From: CAKSQL01 sp045649415 | GTDB taxonomy: Bacteria > Bacillota > Clostridia > UBA1381 | Reading direction: 5' to 3' | Length of the DNA: 64,000 bases | Assembly: GCA_045649415.1 (NCBI GenBank) | Contig: JAZRPY010000006.1 | Location: 1 to 64,000 of the forward strand | Made by a program: the position numbers and the translations under genes | Shown: positions 1 through 8,645 of the stretch, one piece after another | Position numbering within the stretch: the stretch's first letter is position 1 | Layout: the number at the start of each line of letters is the position of its first letter | Notes under the pieces: model-generated | What the model was told of the DNA's origin: nothing | Databases searched by the model: none | Seen by the model: the letters and a program-made list of their open reading frames with translations, nothing else

Positions 1-174
1 GGAGATTTAAAGTACCACGATTGCCTTATTAACACAAATAGTAATTTTTCTCTTGTTGATGCAGGACACTATCCCACCGAGATAATTGTTATGGATATGT
101 TTTATGAGCTATTGAAGGAGTTACCAATTGAACTTATAAAATCATCTCAAAAGGATATATTCAATATTATATAA
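1..174 (+). CDS. Nif3-like dinuclear metal centre protein, 3' end only
   Basis: The window opens inside this gene; the last 57 codons are visible, in frame from base 1 to a TAA. The start of the fragment reads GDLKYHD and is followed by VDAGHYPTE, matching the C-terminal metal-site region of the Nif3/YqfO family (typically TGD-K-HD and DAGH--E). Family members form hexamers with a two-metal centre and are often called GTP cyclohydrolase I type 2-like, but their physiological role is not settled. In many Firmicutes the gene lies near rpoD and a tRNA methyltransferase; that context is outside the window. A hairpin terminator follows at once. Confidence 0.8.
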   Translation, partial: GDLKYHDCLINTNSNFSLVDAGHYPTEIIVMDMFYELLKELPIELIKSSQKDIFNII

Positions 175-177
175 TTT

Positions 178-209
178 AACAGGGCAAAATTGCCCTGTTT
201 TATTTTTTC
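178..209. terminator. Bidirectional intrinsic terminator
   Basis: A 10-bp perfect stem (AACAGGGCAA paired with TTGCCCTGTT) is followed by a T-rich run. It lies between the Nif3 stop on the plus strand and the stop of the convergent 62-aa gene on the minus strand, so it probably serves both. Confidence 0.8.
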
Positions 210-388
210 TCTTCTGTCCACTCATACGAGGAAAAATTTAATAGCTCCTGATAGCTTTTTTCTTCCCCTTCATTTTTGGGTGGAGTTGGTATTGCACCTG
301 TAAACTCCCGATAGCTTATAGGACTCACATTGTCCAAGTCAAAAACACAATCCACATCTGGTCTTTTTATATATTCCTTTTTTTTCAT
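200..388 (-). CDS. Small hypothetical protein (62 aa)
   Basis: ATG start with a strong ribosome site (AAAGGAGGG about 6 bases upstream) supports a real gene despite its size. The product is soluble with no signal peptide or membrane segment, begins with a basic MKKKEYIKR stretch and then becomes acidic and aromatic (DVDCVFDLDN, SYEWTEEKK). It has one cysteine and no motif I recognise. It converges with the Nif3 gene and is divergent from the SLH gene at 511, with about 120 bases between their starts. Function unknown; a sporulation or surface-related small protein is possible but nothing visible shows it. Confidence 0.6.
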   Translation of the reverse strand: MKKKEYIKRPDVDCVFDLDNVSPISYREFTGAIPTPPKNEGEEKSYQELLNFSSYEWTEEKK

Positions 389-445
389 AGTTTTTCCCTC
401 CTTTCCTTTTCCAATATTAGTGTTTCATTTTCTATAGATTTTTAT

Positions 446-474
446 TTGCTTTTTTGATATTGATTTGATATAAT
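446..474 (+). promoter_or_regulatory. Sigma-A-like promoter for the SLH/GLUG gene
   Basis: TTGCTT, 17-base spacer, then TATAAT at 469-474. It lies 37 bases before the ATG, inside a T-rich stretch. Confidence 0.55.
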
Positions 475-510
475 ATATATAAGAAAATTTTAAAAAAGGA
501 GGTGTGGAAA

Positions 511-3500
511 ATGAAAAGAAATCTATGCTTGTTTTTTTCGTGCCTTTTCTTTCTTTTCATAACTCCTGTCCACGCTTCCGATTGGGACAACCACTGGGCA
601 AAAGCCTATATTAACAATGCAATGGAAAAAGGGTATGCAGCAGGTGTTGAGGAAGGAGTTTTCGAACCGGACAGAAATATAAAAAGGTGTGAATTTATAA
701 GTCTCCTTATTAAATATTATAATATCCAATCAACCTCCCTGATTACCTCCTTTAATGATATTCCGTTTGAAGCCTGGTATTTCAGGGATGTTTCAACCGC
801 TGAGGAATATGGAATTGTTAAAGGCTTTGACGATGGGGGTTTTCACCCCGATGAATATGTTTCCCGTCAGGATGCAGTTACCTTTATCTGCAGAACTTAC
901 AATATAAATCCTCCTGAGGAAATATTCTTTATGCCTTTCTTGGATTTTGACACAACCTCAGACTATGCAAAAAGCTATGTTGCATATTCTGTTAACAACA
1001 ACCTTCTATCAGGGTATGAAAATAACACCTTAAAGCCGCTTTCTTCTATAACCCGTGCAGAAGCAATAGTGTTACTGGAAAGCTTTTTAAAGATTTCGGA
1101 TCAATTTTCTTATGTTCCTCAATTTCAGGAGGGTTATCCAAAAATATCCTATAAGAATGCTCACAAGGTGATATCAGTTGATATAAAAACAACCGGTCCT
1201 TGCAATGTTTACTACAAATCAGTTCCGGCAAATCAATATTTATCATATGTTTCTCCTGCCAAAAAGGAAATAAACACTTTTTTAGCATCTATTCCCAATG
1301 CAGATACTGTTGTTAACTCAAAACTGTTTTTAGATTTTAATGATGTTAACTACAATTTGTTCTTCTTAGCAGTTTCTGATAATGGTTCATCAGGGGATAT
1401 AAAAAAAATAAAGGATTTTAAAGCACTTTCATATTCCCAGGGAGATGGAAGTCTTAATAATCCATATATTATTTCGTCAGAAAATCAACTTGATTATATG
1501 AGATACAGCCAAAATAATCATTTTAAATTGGCAAATGATATTTATCTTTCAAAGGATTGGACTCCTATTGATGCATCAGATGGGTATTTTGGCTCATTAG
1601 ATGGCAACGGTCACACAATTTATAATTTAAAAATAAACTCCCATAATCAAAACTCAGGGTTTTTCTCGGTTTTGAAAAATGGTACCATTAAAAATCTCAC
1701 AATTTCAGGAGATGTACACGGAAAAACTAACACAGGTATCTTTGCAGGAAAATTAGAAAATGGACTTATTTCAAATTGTGTTTCAATAGGAACTGTTAAA
1801 TCTACCTCACATAATGCAGGTGGCTTGGTCGGAGTGAATAACGGAACTATAAAAAATTGTGTTTCCTCTCTTTATTCTGTTTCTGCCACCACAAATGCAG
1901 GTGGTATTTCAGGAAGCGGAACAGGAAAAATTTTATCATCAATTTCTGCTGCACTATCCGTGAGTGCTGATATGTATGCCGGTGGCATTTCGGGAATTAA
2001 CAATGGTGGAGAAATAAAGGATTGTTTATGTGCATCACTTGTTGTTGAAAATTTGTTTACTTATAACTCAGGTACGATAACAACCAACAAGGAAGGAGGA
2101 AAAACCTCTAATAATTACTCCTATTTGAGAATGGAAAGTAGCTCCAAGGATGCTTCCTCCGATTCAAATAATGAAAATGGTATGTCTGTTTCATTAAATG
2201 AAATTTTATCCCGTGACCTTTATATATCAAAGCTAAAATGGGATATATATAAAAACTGGAAATTTCCTGATATTAATAAAACACAATTTCTTTTACCACG
2301 ACCATCATCCTTCAATGATATAAGTGTAATAAAAGGCTCGTCCCCTTATTCACCTATAAAAATCTCAAAAAAGGATGACCTTCTTTTCCTAAATCCAAAC
2401 CACCATTATATATTAACCAACAATATATATTATAATGATGAATGGAAACTTGAAAATATGACCTTTAATGGTTCTTTTAATGGCAACGGATATTCTATCC
2501 ATGGAATAACTATTCCATATAAGGAAAATAAAAATTCTTATAGTCTTTTCGGTGACATTGAAAATGGAATAATATTAAATCTCTCACTTAAGGATGTATA
2601 TATTGAAGGAACAGATTCTGTGGGCGTGATTTCAAATTCCAATTATGGAATTATTGAAAATTGTGATGTTTTGGGAAAAATAACTGCTAATCAATTAAAA
2701 ACCCCTCTTTCCTGTGGCACAATTTGTTCTGAAAATTTCGGATTTATTGAAAATTGTTCCTCTTCTGTTAATTTGAATATAAATGCAAGCTCTGCAACTG
2801 TTGGAGGTATTGCCTCTCACAATGAGGGATTTATAAACAATTCTTCCTATGAAGGAAACATTTTAATAACCACCAAAGCTTCTCAATCCTCAACTGCAAC
2901 AGGTGGCATTGTTGGTTTAAACAATGAAGGATATATTTATAATTCAAGTTCAAATTCTCAAATAGATGTAAATTCCTTCTTAGGCTACACAGGTGGTATT
3001 TGTGGAATTTTAAACAGTGGTGAAATTTATAAGGTATCAAGTCTTGGAAATATTAAAACCACATCTAAAAATTCATTGGTTTCTTCACTCTATACTGGTG
3101 GAATTTGTGGTCTTTCTCAATCAGGGCTTATATTTAATACCATAGCAGCTTCAAATATTGAAACTAAATCGAATATTAACTATTCAGGTGGAATTTCAGG
3201 ATATAACTCACTTTGTATTATCCAAAATTCTTACACAATAAATTCAATCACTCAAAGTTCTGATTTGAAAGAGGATTTAAAACTTTATTCAGGAGGCATT
3301 TGTGCCTTCAATGAAGAAGGGTTTATTCAAGGAAATGTTGCCATAAACCCATTTATATCATCTTTAGGAATAATTAAAAGAATATCAAATTCAAAGGATG
3401 AATTTTTATCAGATAACTATGCCTATTCAAATATGATAAAACAATTATCAAATAAATTTGATTCCCAAAACGGAGAAAGTGTTTTAATTGAAGATTTATA

Positions 3501-3684
3501 TAATGAAGAATTTTTCTCCACTCCAATTTATATGGGAGGAAAATTAGGTTGGAGTTTTGATAATAAAAATTCTGACTCTTTTATCTGGACACACTCTCCA
3601 TCAGGAAAAACCATATATAAATTTCCTGTTTTGAAAGATGTTAAATATCAAAATAACTTAAAAATGCCATACTATTCAAAATAA
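511..3684 (+). CDS. SLH-domain surface protein with GLUG-type beta-helix repeats
   Basis: The ATG at 511 is chosen over an upstream GTG at 502 because AAGGAGGT lies 8 bases before it and it gives a clean signal peptide (MKRNLCLFFSCLFFLFITPVHA). Three SLH repeats follow within about residues 24-200, each with an FxPDxxxxRxE-like end; these attach proteins to secondary cell-wall polymers. The rest has two similar units, each starting with an NPYxI-type segment and a GxxDGNGHxI-type segment, followed by runs of GLUG-like repeats (GGLVGVNNGTIKNC, GGISGINNGGEIKDC), which usually fold as a beta-helix in adhesins. The product is therefore probably cell-surface and adhesive; its ligand is unknown. 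The gene is single, just upstream of dnaA. Confidence 0.85.
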   Translation: MKRNLCLFFSCLFFLFITPVHASDWDNHWAKAYINNAMEKGYAAGVEEGVFEPDRNIKRCEFISLLIKYYNIQSTSLITSFNDIPFEAWYFRDVSTAEEYGIVKGFDDGGFHPDEYVSRQDAVTFICRTYNINPPEEIFFMPFLDFDTTSDYAKSYVAYSVNNNLLSGYENNTLKPLSSITRAEAIVLLESFLKISDQFSYVPQFQEGYPKISYKNAHKVISVDIKTTGPCNVYYKSVPANQYLSYVSPAKKEINTFLASIPNADTVVNSKLFLDFNDVNYNLFFLAVSDNGSSGDIKKIKDFKALSYSQGDGSLNNPYIISSENQLDYMRYSQNNHFKLANDIYLSKDWTPIDASDGYFGSLDGNGHTIYNLKINSHNQNSGFFSVLKNGTIKNLTISGDVHGKTNTGIFAGKLENGLISNCVSIGTVKSTSHNAGGLVGVNNGTIKNCVSSLYSVSATTNAGGISGSGTGKILSSISAALSVSADMYAGGISGINNGGEIKDCLCASLVVENLFTYNSGTITTNKEGGKTSNNYSYLRMESSSKDASSDSNNENGMSVSLNEILSRDLYISKLKWDIYKNWKFPDINKTQFLLPRPSSFNDISVIKGSSPYSPIKISKKDDLLFLNPNHHYILTNNIYYNDEWKLENMTFNGSFNGNGYSIHGITIPYKENKNSYSLFGDIENGIILNLSLKDVYIEGTDSVGVISNSNYGIIENCDVLGKITANQLKTPLSCGTICSENFGFIENCSSSVNLNINASSATVGGIASHNEGFINNSSYEGNILITTKASQSSTATGGIVGLNNEGYIYNSSSNSQIDVNSFLGYTGGICGILNSGEIYKVSSLGNIKTTSKNSLVSSLYTGGICGLSQSGLIFNTIAASNIETKSNINYSGGISGYNSLCIIQNSYTINSITQSSDLKEDLKLYSGGICAFNEEGFIQGNVAINPFISSLGIIKRISNSKDEFLSDNYAYSNMIKQLSNKFDSQNGESVLIEDLYNEEFFSTPIYMGGKLGWSFDNKNSDSFIWTHSPSGKTIYKFPVLKDVKYQNNLKMPYYSK

Positions 3685-3708
3685 TTATTAAATTTTTTTG
3701 TAAAAAAC

Positions 3709-3737
3709 TTGTAATATTAAAAAATTTCTGTTAATAT
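3709..3737 (+). promoter_or_regulatory. Possible dnaA promoter
   Basis: TTGTAA, 17 bases, TAATAT in the short AT-rich gap upstream of dnaA. The -10 is imperfect and the region is so AT-rich that chance matches are likely. I see no convincing DnaA box in this gap. Confidence 0.35.
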
Positions 3738-3809
3738 TAGAGTATGCACTATTTTTTAAAACATAATTTAAATTTATAATATAAATATTCTAACTTTAGG
3801 GGGATAAAA

Positions 3810-5135
3810 ATGAATGTAAAAGAGATTTGGGAGCATGCTCTTCCTTACATTCGTCAGGACATAAACTCTTTTGTCGGTTATAATACATATATTAAGGAAA
3901 TAAATCCGATTTCTTATGAAAATGACGTTTTTAGGATAGAAGTATCTACCTCAATTATTAAAAATATGATAATGATTAGATATACCAATTCAATTCAGGC
4001 TGCTATTTCTAAAATAACAGCTTTGCCTGTGACTCTTGATATTGGTATTAAAAATCAGGAGGAAACTATTCCTACTCCTCAACAAATTATCGATAATCCA
4101 AATGCTATTAACTTAAATCCAAGATATACATTTGAAAATTTCGTTGTAGGCTCATCAAATGAGCATGCAACTGCTATTGCAAAAAGAGTTGCTGATTATC
4201 CCGGACAGGCAGATAATCCATTGTTTATTTATGGAAGATCGGGACTTGGAAAAACACATCTTATGCAGGCAATAGGTAATGAAATTTCAAAAAAATCACC
4301 TCAATTAAAGGTTGTTTATGTAACAAGTGAAAGATTTACCAATGAAATGATTAACTCCTTGCGTGACAGGGAATCTAATATGAAATCTTTCAGACAAAAA
4401 TATCGTGAGGTTGATGTGCTCTTAATAGATGATGTTCAATTTATTGAGGGTAAGGAAGGTACTCAGGAGGAATTTTTCCATACCTTTAACGACTTATACC
4501 AAAACAACAAACAAATTGTTCTGACAAGTGACAGAAAACCAAAGGACTTAATAACTCTTGAAGAAAGATTAAGAACTCGTTTTGAATGGGGATTTACTAT
4601 TGATATAAGTATTCCTGATTACGAAACCCGTATGGCAATTTTGAAGAAGAAGGCAGAAAGTCAGAATACTTTTATTCCTGAAGAGGTTTTATCCTTCATT
4701 GCAGAGAAAATTGACTCAAATATTCGTGAGCTTGAGGGTGCACTTCTGAAAATTATTTCCTTTGCAGGAATAAGCCACAAGGTAATTGATATACCATTAG
4801 CAGAGGAGGCTCTGCGTTCAATTCTTCCAGATGAAGGAATAATAAAAATTACTCCTCAAAAAATTATTGAAAGAGTTTCAACCTTCTATAATGTTTCAGT
4901 TGATGATATTTTAGGTCAATCAAAAACTAAAAATGTTGTTGTTCCCCGTCAGATTGCTATGTATCTTTGCAAAACACTGACAGATATGAATTTTGTTATG
5001 ATTGCAAGATCATTAGGAAATCGTGACCGAACAACTGTTATGCATGGTGTTGATAAAATAATGGTTATGATTGAGAATGATGATAGTATAAAGGCAGATA
5101 TTAACTATATTATCAAGGATTTAAACAGTCTTTGA
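3810..5135 (+). CDS. dnaA: Chromosomal replication initiator DnaA
   Basis: DnaA binds 9-base boxes at oriC, oligomerises with ATP, melts the origin and loads helicase. At 441 aa the length is normal. Domain I is residues 1 to about 75, with a short linker; the AAA+ core has Walker A GRSGLGKTH at about 152, Walker B VLLIDDVQF and an arginine-rich sensor region (EERLRTRFEWG). Domain IV ends in the DnaA signature (IARSLGNRDRTTVMHG), which contacts the box. The start has GGGGGAT 8 bases upstream. dnaN follows after a 296-bp gap that looks like oriC, the standard Firmicutes order. Confidence 0.98.
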   Translation: MNVKEIWEHALPYIRQDINSFVGYNTYIKEINPISYENDVFRIEVSTSIIKNMIMIRYTNSIQAAISKITALPVTLDIGIKNQEETIPTPQQIIDNPNAINLNPRYTFENFVVGSSNEHATAIAKRVADYPGQADNPLFIYGRSGLGKTHLMQAIGNEISKKSPQLKVVYVTSERFTNEMINSLRDRESNMKSFRQKYREVDVLLIDDVQFIEGKEGTQEEFFHTFNDLYQNNKQIVLTSDRKPKDLITLEERLRTRFEWGFTIDISIPDYETRMAILKKKAESQNTFIPEEVLSFIAEKIDSNIRELEGALLKIISFAGISHKVIDIPLAEEALRSILPDEGIIKITPQKIIERVSTFYNVSVDDILGQSKTKNVVVPRQIAMYLCKTLTDMNFVMIARSLGNRDRTTVMHGVDKIMVMIENDDSIKADINYIIKDLNSL

Positions 5136-5431
5136 TGAGGTGTGGATCAATTAGTGAATAAAGAGTGTACAAGTTATTTTAAATAAATTTGAACTTTTAT
5201 AATTTAATTACCAAGTGTTGATAATCTTAATTTATAAACTCCTTGTCCATATTATTATGTTGATAATTATTTAAAGGTATTTACTGTTTTTAAATAACTT
5301 TTCCATCCAATCCACACTCCTATTACTATTACTACTATAAATAATAATATATATATCTATGTATGTAGGAAAATTTAAAATTTTGATTATGTGTTGATAA
5401 TTTTATCCACATAAAAAAGGAGAGAAATAAA
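5136..5431. other. Probable chromosomal origin (oriC) in the dnaA-dnaN gap
   Basis: DnaA boxes seen: TTATCCACA at 5403-5411 (perfect consensus), and TGTTGATAA (reverse of TTATCAACA) at 5216-5224, 5258-5266 and 5392-5400. TGTGGATCA at 5141-5149 differs by one base. A tract of TAG/TAA triplets on the minus strand (plus-strand 5320-5337, CTATTACTATTACTACTA) matches the DnaA-trio described in Bacillus subtilis oriC, and it is followed by the AT-only stretch at about 5338-5361, a good unwinding element. The order (degenerate boxes, trio, AT-rich, dnaN) is like the B. subtilis dnaA-dnaN origin. Confidence 0.85.
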
Positions 5432-6562
5432 ATGAAATTGTCATGTCAAAAATCTTTACTTTCAGAGGTTATTCAGACTGTTCAAAAGGCAGTTTCTGCA
5501 AAATCAGTTATGCCTATTTTAGAATGTATTAAAATAGATGCAAATCCTGACGGAACAGTTATTATTACAGGTAACAATTTAGACCTTTGTATTGAATATA
5601 AAACAAAATTCAATGTTCAAGAGGGAGGAAACATTGCATTAAGCTCAAGAATGTTTGGTGAGATAGTGAGAAATCTTCCTGATGATGAGGTGATAATTTC
5701 CACTAATGATGAAAATAATGTAACAACTATTGTTTGTCATAAGAGTGAATTTAATATTCAGGGAATGTCGGCTTTGGAATATCCTCAAGTTCCCGAGGTA
5801 AATGATACTTTTAGCTTTAAAATTCAACAATCTTTACTTAAAAAGATGATTAGAAAATCAATTTTTGCAGCAGCAGTTAATGATGCTAAAAGACCTATTA
5901 TAACAGGTGTTTTAATGGAGCTTGACACCAATGTTTTAAATATGGTAGCAACAGATGGTCACAGACTTGCAATTGTTAAGGAAATTGTAAAGTCCGACCT
6001 TTCAAATAAAAAATTCATAGTTCCTGGTATGAGCTTGAGAGAAATTTCAAAAGTATTGAAAGAAAATGATAATGAGGTAGAAATTTTAGTATCTCAACGC
6101 CATGCTATGTTTGATTTTGGTGATTATAAGATAGTAACAAGATTATTAGAGGGTGAGTTTATTAACTATTCTCCTATTTTATCGACTCCAAATAGTATTT
6201 TTGTTACTGCAGATACAAAGGGTTTATCAGAGAGCTTAGAAAGAGCATCACTTTTAATAAATGATGATATTTCAACAAAGATAGAAAAAATCCCTGTGAG
6301 ATTAAATATTGCATTTGATAAAATAGAAATCACCTGTATCACAGGTAAAGGTAAGGTTCATGATATTGTTGATGTTGATATTAAGGGAGAGGACATTGAA
6401 ATCGGCTTTAACCACAAGTATTTATTAGAGGCATTAAGAGCTTGTGAGGAAGAAAGAATAAAAATGGAATTTTCTCACCCAAGAAGCTCCTGCTTTATTC
6501 GTTCAATTGAAAATGAGGGAAGCTATACCTATATGATTTCTCCAATCAGACTATATAATTAA
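5432..6562 (+). CDS. dnaN: DNA polymerase III beta sliding clamp
   Basis: The product is the ring-shaped processivity factor that tethers replicative polymerase to DNA; it acts as a dimer of three-domain subunits. The 376-aa length and three repeated clamp folds fit. Family-typical stretches include VMPILECIK near the N terminus, TDGHRLAI in the middle domain, and a C terminus ending MISPIRLYN, close to the usual PMR-type end. RBS AAAGGAGAG lies upstream of the ATG. It is followed 10 bases later by a metallo-hydrolase, not by the usual yaaA-recF-gyrB set. Confidence 0.97.
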   Translation: MKLSCQKSLLSEVIQTVQKAVSAKSVMPILECIKIDANPDGTVIITGNNLDLCIEYKTKFNVQEGGNIALSSRMFGEIVRNLPDDEVIISTNDENNVTTIVCHKSEFNIQGMSALEYPQVPEVNDTFSFKIQQSLLKKMIRKSIFAAAVNDAKRPIITGVLMELDTNVLNMVATDGHRLAIVKEIVKSDLSNKKFIVPGMSLREISKVLKENDNEVEILVSQRHAMFDFGDYKIVTRLLEGEFINYSPILSTPNSIFVTADTKGLSESLERASLLINDDISTKIEKIPVRLNIAFDKIEITCITGKGKVHDIVDVDIKGEDIEIGFNHKYLLEALRACEEERIKMEFSHPRSSCFIRSIENEGSYTYMISPIRLYN

Positions 6563-6572
6563 GGGTGAAATT

Positions 6573-7187
6573 ATGGAAGTAAAAAGAGTTATTGATTATG
6601 ATATGGACGAAAACTGTTACATTTTCTATAATGAAAAGGATGATGTTTGTTTTTTAATTGACCCTGGTTGTGATATAGAAAAGATAAAAAAAACAATAAA
6701 TAACAGAAAAGTCACTCATATTTTATTAACTCATTGTCATTATGACCACATAAAAGGTGTAAATAAAATTAAAGAAGAATATAATTCACTTGTGGTTGCA
6801 TCAAAAAATTGTGTTGAAAATATAAGAGATATGTTTAAAAATGCATCTTCTTTGTTCAATGATATAATTGATGATGTTGTTATTGATGAGATTATACAGG
6901 ACAATGAGGAAAAAGTAATAAACAATATTAAAATAAAATGTATTGAAACAAAAGGCCATACTGATTGCAGTGTTTGTTATATAATAGATAATAAATTATA
7001 TTCAGGAGATACTCTTTTTAAAAGAAGTATAGGAAGAACAGATTTAAAAACTGGAAGCTATGAGGAAATAGAAAATAATATTAAAAGTAAATTATATGTT
7101 TTAGATGATGAAACAGAGGTTTTTCCAGGACACGGAGAAAAAACAACAATTGGTTATGAAAAAAAGTTCAATATGTTTGTGAGATAA
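6573..7187 (+). CDS. Metallo-beta-lactamase-fold hydrolase (glyoxalase II-like)
   Basis: The 204-aa protein has the metal-binding motif THCHYDH at about residues 53-59, a second histidine in KGHTDCSVCY, the aspartate in YSGDTLF and the final FPGHGEKT. This is the small glyoxalase II / YqgX-like group, which hydrolyses thioesters or related substrates; its true substrate here is unknown. In the third motif, GHTDCSVCY replaces the common GHTPGSVCY. It is translationally close to dnaN (10-base gap) and hemZ (13-base gap), so all three are probably cotranscribed with the ATPase that follows. Confidence 0.85.
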   Translation: MEVKRVIDYDMDENCYIFYNEKDDVCFLIDPGCDIEKIKKTINNRKVTHILLTHCHYDHIKGVNKIKEEYNSLVVASKNCVENIRDMFKNASSLFNDIIDDVVIDEIIQDNEEKVINNIKIKCIETKGHTDCSVCYIIDNKLYSGDTLFKRSIGRTDLKTGSYEEIENNIKSKLYVLDDETEVFPGHGEKTTIGYEKKFNMFVR

Positions 7188-7200
7188 AAGGATAGTTAAA

Positions 7201-8637
7201 ATGGAGCTTATTCAAAATGGATTTTCTTGTGAATATGAAATGAATGTATTTATGAAATTATTTTTTGAAAAAGACGAGGATGTTTTAGTAAAAACGGAGT
7301 TTTTTTATGAAAATGATATTATAAATGTAAAGGCAATAGTTGAATATCAGGGAAAAGAATATTTTGGTGAGTATCAAAAAAATTATAAAAAAACAAAACC
7401 AAGACAGGATAAAATAGTTTTCAGGTGCTACACTGTGAGAGCCTTTATAATGGCTGCTGAAAAAATAAAAAATGTGAGTATTCCCTGGGGTGCTTTATCA
7501 GGAATAAGACCTGCAAAGGTGGTAAGGCAAATGAGGGAGGAAGGCTTGTCTTATAACGAAATAAGAGAAGATTTAAGAGAAATTTTTGGTGTAGAGGAAG
7601 AAAAAATTGATTTGGCAATTGAGGTTGCTAAAAAGGAAGAGGATATTCTAAAAGATATAGATAAAAGGTCTGTTAGTATATACATAGGAATTCCATTTTG
7701 TCCGTCCAAGTGTTTATATTGTTCTTTTGTATCAAGTGATTTAAAACACGCAAAAAGATATGTTAAGGACTATATTTTGCTTCTTGAAAAAGAAATAGAA
7801 AAAACTGCCAATATTATAAAGGAGCTTGATTTTTATATAGAAAATATATATATTGGTGGTGGAACACCTACCTCAGTTAATGAGGAGGAGTTGGAATATA
7901 TATTAAAAAATGTGGAAAAACATTTTGATTTAAAAAATTTAAAGGAATATACCTTAGAGGCAGGAAGACCTGATACTATAACAAGAGAAAAATTAAAAAT
8001 TGCAAAGAAATATGGAATTAACAGAATAAGTATAAATCCACAGACAATGAATGAAAAAACCTTGAATTTAGTGGGAAGACATCATAGTGAAGAAATGGTT
8101 AAGGATGCCTTTTTGATAGCAAGAGAAGAAAAATTTTTAAATATAAATATGGATTTAATTGCAGGACTCCCGAGTGAAAAATTTGAGGATTTTAAATATT
8201 CTTTAGATGAAGTAATCAAGTTGAAGCCTGAAAATATAACAGTGCATTCTCTTTGTATAAAAAGAGCAGCGGCTCTCAGGTTTTCAGAATTTGGATTAGC
8301 ACAATCAGAGGAAGTGGATAAAATGTTATCCTACACTCAAAAGAGAATGAAGGAAATAGGGAAAAAGCCGTATTATATGTACAGGCAAAAAAATATTTCG
8401 GGAAATCTGGAAAATGTGGGATATGCAGACGAGGGGAAGCATTCTTTTTACAATGTGAATATTATGGAAGAGGTACAAAATATTATTGCCATCGGTGGAG
8501 GAGGAACCTCTAAATTAGTTAAGGGTGACAGAATTGAGAGAATTTTCAATTTTAAGGATCCTGCAGAATATATCAGAAGATTCGATGAAATTATTGATAA
8601 AAAAGATGAGTTTGTGAAAATATATAATGAAATGTAG
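7201..8637 (+). CDS. hemZ: HemZ-type coproporphyrinogen dehydrogenase / radical SAM protein
   Basis: The 478-aa protein has an N-terminal region of about 160 residues containing WGALSGIRPAKV, typical of clostridial/Bacillus HemZ, then a radical SAM core with the 4Fe-4S motif CPSKCLYC and IGGGTPTS. Radical SAM coproporphyrinogen oxidases (HemN) convert coproporphyrinogen III to protoporphyrinogen IX anaerobically; HemZ is a paralogue whose activity is less certain. No other haem genes are in the window, so a haem role is a family inference. It sits in an operon-like run after dnaN and the metallo-hydrolase. Confidence 0.85.
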   Translation: MELIQNGFSCEYEMNVFMKLFFEKDEDVLVKTEFFYENDIINVKAIVEYQGKEYFGEYQKNYKKTKPRQDKIVFRCYTVRAFIMAAEKIKNVSIPWGALSGIRPAKVVRQMREEGLSYNEIREDLREIFGVEEEKIDLAIEVAKKEEDILKDIDKRSVSIYIGIPFCPSKCLYCSFVSSDLKHAKRYVKDYILLLEKEIEKTANIIKELDFYIENIYIGGGTPTSVNEEELEYILKNVEKHFDLKNLKEYTLEAGRPDTITREKLKIAKKYGINRISINPQTMNEKTLNLVGRHHSEEMVKDAFLIAREEKFLNINMDLIAGLPSEKFEDFKYSLDEVIKLKPENITVHSLCIKRAAALRFSEFGLAQSEEVDKMLSYTQKRMKEIGKKPYYMYRQKNISGNLENVGYADEGKHSFYNVNIMEEVQNIIAIGGGGTSKLVKGDRIERIFNFKDPAEYIRRFDEIIDKKDEFVKIYNEM

Positions 8638-8645
8638 GTGAAAAA

